Origin: Symsagittifera roscoffensis
Lineage: Eukaryota > Xenacoelomorpha > Acoela > Convolutidae
DNA length: 60,000 bases
Assembly (NCBI RefSeq): GCF_963678635.1
Contig: NC_087071.1
Coordinates: 17,361,613-17,421,612, forward strand
Direction of reading: 5' to 3'
Position numbers and translations under genes: made by a program. Positions 55,195 through 60,000 of the stretch are shown one piece after another. Each line of letters begins with the position of its first letter. The first letter of the stretch is position 1. The notes under the pieces were generated by a model, which saw only the letters and a program-made list of their open reading frames with translations, did not search any database and was not told the DNA's origin.

Positions 55195-55800
55195 CTTTTG
55201 TTGAAAAGTTGTCGACCTTTTTTATAGGTCGACTAAATTGATTTTCCGAGCTCTCTTAAAGCATTAAAGCCACAGACTACATGTCTGAGACTCAACAGAC
55301 AAGGGATTGTTGGTTTAATATTTTTTCGCCAATCAGGTTGCTCGATGGAACAACTTAAAGTACTTCAATGTTTCGTTGCATCAATATCTTGTTTCGAAAA
55401 ACCTAAGCGAATGAATCATTTCCTTATTGCGCCGGTTGGATAACTTTCTTCAAAAAAATTGAATATTTTGGCTACTGATTCACTGCATGAGACAATCTAT
55501 GACTGCATGAGAGACTGCATGAGACCGATTCACTGCATGAGAAATGTTTTTGTGGGATACAATGCCTTACGAAAGTATATTTTGGTTGGGGAAACTCATA
55601 GGTTCGCTGATTGATTTGCTCAATGAAATAATTTGAAACGATTTAAAATAGCTCGCTTAGAAAAACATTTATCTTTCACAGACCGATTTGTTCCACAAAA
55701 CCGAAGTCAATGAGCGAAATCAACAGAAAAAACCTAACCGGTTATTTTCAAATCTTTCGCTTTTCAATTTTCAAAGAAGCTTTCTAGAACACCCTAAGAT
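55195..55800. other. Gene-free stretch with small repeats
   Basis: TAGGTCGACTAAATTGATTTTCCGAGCTCTC near 55226 recalls the interior of the hAT MITE at 28093. GACTGCATGAGA units repeat in tandem at 55485-55545. No gene is visible. Confidence 0.5.
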
Positions 55801-55862
55801 TGTCAATGTTTTGATATAATTAAAGATTTATCGCATTTTTGTGCAACTGGATTATTAGGTAC

Positions 55863-56050
55863 AGTTCTTTTTCTGTTGAAAATTCTTTAAAAAAAAACTC
55901 CACTATCGAAATCACGAGTTGATCGCGTTTTTCTTGACTTTTAGACATTCGCTGTTCGATAGAGGGTTTTTCTTCCTTTGTTATCCTCCAATAATCAATT
56001 TTCTCGCAAAAGTTGGTTGCTGTTCTTATCAAGCTGTAAAAGTAAGGAAA
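55863..56050 (-). CDS. Probable upstream exon of the same unrecognised gene
   Basis: Preceded by a polypyrimidine tract and acceptor (GTTTTTTGCAG), it opens in phase 0 with FPYFYSLIRTATNFCEKIDY, then ITKEEKPSIEQRMSKSQEKR and LVISIVEFFFKEFSTEKE. A weak donor at CT-GTACCT would join in phase with the exon at 52581-52367. Without splicing the frame runs eight codons further to a stop at 55820. Upstream exons would have to lie in or beyond the satellite to the right. No domain recognised. Confidence 0.4.
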
Positions 56051-56099
56051 CTGCAAAAAACAAAAACAGGTAAAAAGACCAATTAATCCAGGTCATAAA

Positions 56100-59000
56100 T
56101 TGAATGAAAAATTTTGAGTTTCATAGAGGGAATCGGTTTGCTCCAAACGTAAGTGTTTTTAAGCACGCAAAATAAGCTTTGAAATTTTGATAGACATCAG
56201 CTTATTTCAAAGCTTGATTCGGTTTGTGAAAAGTTAAAGTTTTTCTTAGCAAGCTAGAGAGCAAGTTATTAGTTGAGCAAACTGTTTCGCAAAATAAACT
56301 TTTCTTCTAAAGAATTCTATTCAGGCGAAGAAACTTCGTAACACATCAACTTTTTTAGGTCGATCCCATTCGCAAAAATGAAGTTTTTTTACAGCAAGCT
56401 ATGGGTTTTTGATATAATTTTCAAAATTTTGTGAAGGTAACCGAAAAAATTTTTTTTCTATTGAAGCCACTCAAGCACAAAAATTTATAAATATGCCAGA
56501 TTAGTTCTTAGAATGAACGGTTTTGCGAAAAGTAATTCGAGCAGTGAAACTTAGAAACACTTTTTGAAGCAAATCGGATGGCCGAAAACCTAAATTTTTC
56601 AATTAAACTATTCAAGCGCTGAACCTTTAAAAGTTTTAAGACCGAATCATTTTGCAAACATCTCTTTTTTTTCTTGAGCAAGAACTTTCAAAATAAACTT
56701 TCAAAAACTTCAAGTTGTTGAATATGAAAAGTTTTAAGTAATTCAAATTTTTTATAGACCAAAATTTTTCGCAAAAAGCTCAACTTTAGCAAGTCAACCA
56801 AGCTAGGAAATTTTAAAGTTTTCAAAGTTATTCCATAGCGCATATCGGTTGGCGTTATTATTTTTTAAATGGAAGCCACACAATCGAAGAAAAGTTTGAA
56901 ACAGTTTTTTCTTAGACTGAATAGTTTTGCGGATACTTCATTTTTCTCAGCAAGTTATTCAAGCTATTAAAATTTTGAAGTAAGCCAAATTGTTCCGTAG
57001 AGCGAACTAGTTTGCAAAAAAAAAACAGGTTTTTGTCGAGAAAATTAAAGGGAATGTTTTTGAAACATTTCCAGTTTTTATGAAAATTGGAGAGCAATTT
57101 TCAATTAAAGCCATTCAATCCAATCAAGCGCCATTAAAGCGCCATTAAAAATTTTCAGCTTATTAAAAAGCTCGGTTTTTTGAAAAGAAAGCTCTTCAAG
57201 TTAGGAAACTAAGAAACTCTTCATGTTTTTCTATGCAAATATTTTATGTTATAGTTTTTTAGTTTTTTTGTGCTATTCCATGGAGCAAATCAGTTGGCTA
57301 AAAACACTTTTTTCAATGAAGCCAAACAAACGATGGAACTTTGAAATATTGTAAATTATTTCTTATGCGAAACACATTCTTAAACGAGCTTTTGAAGCTA
57401 TAAAACATCGAGGCGCTTCAACCTTTTTTTCAACCGAACTGTTCTGCAGAAAGCTCAAATTTTACCTCAAATTAAGAAAGAAACGTTGAAGAGCCATTTA
57501 AATTAATGAGAAACGTTGCTTAATTTAATGAAAAACGTTGCTGACAAAAAAGTTTTCAATTTTAAGCCATGCAAGCGATGAACCTATGAAGTTTTTTAGT
57601 GTTTCTCATAGATCAACTCTTTTTGCGAAATGTTCATGTTTGTCTTAAGCAAGATATTCAAGCTATAAAACGTTGAAGTAATTCAAGTTATTTCAAAGAT
57701 GAGTCTTTTTTACGCAAGCTATCCAAGTTATAAAATGTTTTGAATTATATCGCGAAGTGAATTGGATGCTTTTCTCAAGCAACATATTTAGGCTATGAAA
57801 AAAATCGTTTGGTAAATTTTTTTGTTTTTCTAAGCAAGTTAATGAGCTGTAAAAATTGGTAGAAATTAAAATTATTTCAATGAGCAAAATTTTCATGCTA
57901 AATGAAACTTTTTAGGAAAGCTATGGAAAACTGAGTAATTTCACTTTGTTTTATAGACCAAACCTTTTTGCAAAAGTTTACTTTTTTCCTATCAAGATTT
58001 TCAAGCAAGGAAACGTTGAAACATATAGTGCGAATCGCTACGCGAAAAGTTAGCTTATCAAAAATTAGGCAAACTAATGAGATGTGAAATTTTGAATAAA
58101 TTAAAATTATTTCAGAGCTCAAAACGTTTTGTGCTAAGCCAAACTTTTTAGAAAAGCTATGAAAATTTGAATCTTTTCATTTCGTTTTTTAAACTGAACC
58201 CTTCTGCAAAAAAAGTTTTCTTACCACAATTATTAGTCAATGATATCTTAAAACATCTAGTGCGAATCGGTATCCGAAAAGTTAGCTTTCCATACATGTA
58301 GGTTGCTGTTTTTAATTGATTTGTTTCAGACTGAAAGGCTTCTTTAAAAGCAAATAATTGACGGGACACATTTATTTGATGAACTTTTGAAGTTTTTCAA
58401 GTTATTTCATCGAGCGAATTAGTCCTATTAAGCAGGTTTCTCATAAGCAATCCAATTCGAGCTGTGATTTTTGATATGTCGTAAATTATTTAAAGTTTAA
58501 ATTTTTCTAAGCACGCTATTCAAGCTATGAAATGTTGAAACTTTTCAAGTGTTTTCAGACCGAAATGAATCACTAATACATCAAAGATTTCTAAGTAAGA
58601 TATTCTAATAAAGAAAATGAAATGTTTCACATTTTTTCATAAAGCGGATCAGTTTGCAAAAATTTACGGTTTTTCTTTGCAAATTGTTCCAAGAAATTAA
58701 CTTTGAAAAAAATACAGTTTTTTGAAGAAGCAAATTGCATGGCCAAACGCATAAAAATTTCAATTGAAGACATTCAAGCGCTTAACCTTTGAGTTTTAAT
58801 TCAGGTTTGTTGCATCAACCGAATCGGTTTCCTGGGAAAGTTCGAATTGTTTTTGAGGAAAATATTCAACCTAGCAAATTTTGAGATAATTCAATTTATT
58901 TTATTGTTCGATTCGGCCTGTGGAAAACCAAGTTTTTCCAAGCAAGCAATTAAAGTTAGGAACCTTTGAAATATTTTCATGTGGTTTCATGAATCAAACC

Positions 59001-60000
59001 AGCTGGCTAACAATTTAAATTATTTTATTTGGAGTCACACAGGCGATGAAACTCTGAAATACTTCAAGTTTTATCGTAGACCGAATAGGCTCACAAAATA
59101 ATCAATGCTTTCTAAGCAAGTGTTTTGAATATTGAAATTGAAATGTTTCAAGTTTTTCTATAAAAAGAATCAGTTTGCGAAAAGTTACGGTTTCTTTTTG
59201 CAAGTGTTTCAAATAAACTAACTTTGAAAAAAAACGCAATTTTTAAGAAGCAATTCTCTCGGCCAAAAGTTAAAATTTTCCAATTGAAGCCAATTAAGCG
59301 TTTCAACTTTCAAATTTAATTCAGTTTTTTTTGCATAAACCAAATCGGTTTCCTGGGAAAGTTCAATTTGTTTTTGCAGAAATTAATAAACTTAAGAAAC
59401 TTCAAAATATTCTTATTAATTTTTATATTCGATTCCGTTTGCGGAAAATTAGGTTTTTCCAAGCAAGCAATTCAAATTAGGAGCCTTTGAAAAATTTCAA
59501 GTTATTTCATAAGGCAAATCGGCTCTTTTTCCTTTACCCCCAACTCACATATACATCAATTTTATGTTGTAAAGAGGGGTTTTACAAGATTAAGTATGAA
59601 GACCAAATATGTTTTTCAAAGCCTAATTAGTCCTCATACCAGTTTTTGTAACAATCCGATGATGTGAACAAAATTTCACTATTAAAATTTCGCTGGTGGG
59701 GGGAAAAGGTAAAAGAGCCGGCAAATGGACTGGCTAAAAATGAAATGGTTTTATTTGGAGCCACACAAGCGATGAAACTTTGGAGTTTTTCAAGTAGTTT
59801 CATAGACTGAATCAGTTCGCAGATTGTTCAAGTTGTACTTGCATTTTTTGAAGCTATGAAAACTTGAAGTGTTTCAAGTTATTTTGTCGACTTGAAACGT
59901 TTTGCACAAAGCTCGATTTTTTTTCAGCAGGCCATTTGGGCTAGTAACTTTTGAAACATTCCAAATTATTTCAAGACTATGTTTTTTCTCAACAAGCTAT
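56100..60000. repeat. Degenerate satellite array with a ~520-bp higher-order period
   Basis: The whole region is built from loosely conserved units containing TTTCAAGTTATTTCATAGA, CCGAATCGGTTTGCGAAAA, TTTTTCTAAGCAAGCTATT and CAAGCTATGAAACGTTGAAA variants, often about 60-70 bp or multiples apart. Two longer units align over their length: 58640-59160 and 59165-59830, the second interrupted by a MITE. Short minus-strand frames (57693-58369) are fragments of the repeat. The array continues past the window end. Confidence 0.75.
59521..59719. mobile_element. 199-bp MITE inserted in the satellite
   Basis: The ends GGCTCTTTTTCCTTTACCCC and, on the other strand, GGCTCTTTTACCTTTTCCCC are imperfect inverted repeats. 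Flanks are GGCAAATC (59513-59520) and GGCAAATG (59720-59727), a 7-bp duplication or 8 bp with one mismatch. Alignment with the neighbouring satellite unit shows the insertion cleanly. A relative lies at 4187-4345. Confidence 0.8.

Noticed and set aside
56100-60000. CRISPR-like or coding tandem repeat
   Set aside because: Units are degenerate, without regular spacers or a long open frame; composition fits eukaryotic satellite.

Overview
The window looks like an AT-rich (roughly two-thirds A+T) metazoan genome, most likely an invertebrate. It has canonical GT/AG introns up to several kb, one 200-base scaffold gap (2570-2769), sparse genes and many kinds of transposable element. I cannot name the species. 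Secreted-protein genes dominate the host genes I can support: a five-exon chymotrypsin-family serine protease on the minus strand (14428 to 4888, complete H/D/S triad, 282 residues), two copies of a 75-residue secreted peptide gene (1274-2013 and 19428-20166), a small secreted protein with a divergent Kunitz-like cysteine pattern (24176-24574), and two exons of an unrecognised minus-strand gene (56050-55863 and 52581-52367).

Layout. 1-2.6 kb: peptide gene copy 1 inside a segmental duplication. 2.8-14.4 kb: the protease gene, with introns full of repeat copies. 14.9-20.7 kb: the second copy of the duplication, carrying an extra 3.26 kb relative to the first. 20.7-23.7 kb: a hAT-type MITE relic, a long inverted repeat, a GC-rich foldback element with a 24-25 bp minisatellite, and three tandem copies of a repeat family here called A. 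24-26.3 kb: the Kunitz-like gene and a LINE reverse-transcriptase fragment. 26.7-35 kb: nested repeats, including a 425-bp hAT MITE with a perfect 8-bp target duplication. 35-44.6 kb: a decayed Polinton/Maverick-like (adintovirus-like) element, all on the minus strand. Its remnants are ATPase, retroviral-type integrase, penton-like protein, small basic capsid/core-like protein and major-capsid-like protein. No protein-primed polymerase or protease was found. 45.6-49.6 kb: a degenerate Ty3/gypsy retroelement followed by a long lysine-rich reading frame broken by only two stops; this stretch is visibly richer in GC. 50-55 kb: two nearly identical 639-bp direct repeats 4.3 kb apart. 56-60 kb: a degenerate satellite with a higher-order period near 520 bp, carrying a 199-bp MITE.

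No operon-like logic links the host genes. The protease, the inhibitor-like protein and the duplicated peptide are all predicted to be secreted, so a shared extracellular role is conceivable but is only inference. The virus-like element works as a unit on paper (packaging ATPase, integrase, capsid proteins in one orientation), but every recognisable gene in it is broken. The signals I would follow first are the peptide gene with its tandemly duplicated signal-peptide exon, the decayed capsid-encoding element, the conserved CpG core of repeat family A, and the foldback element with its internal minisatellite.
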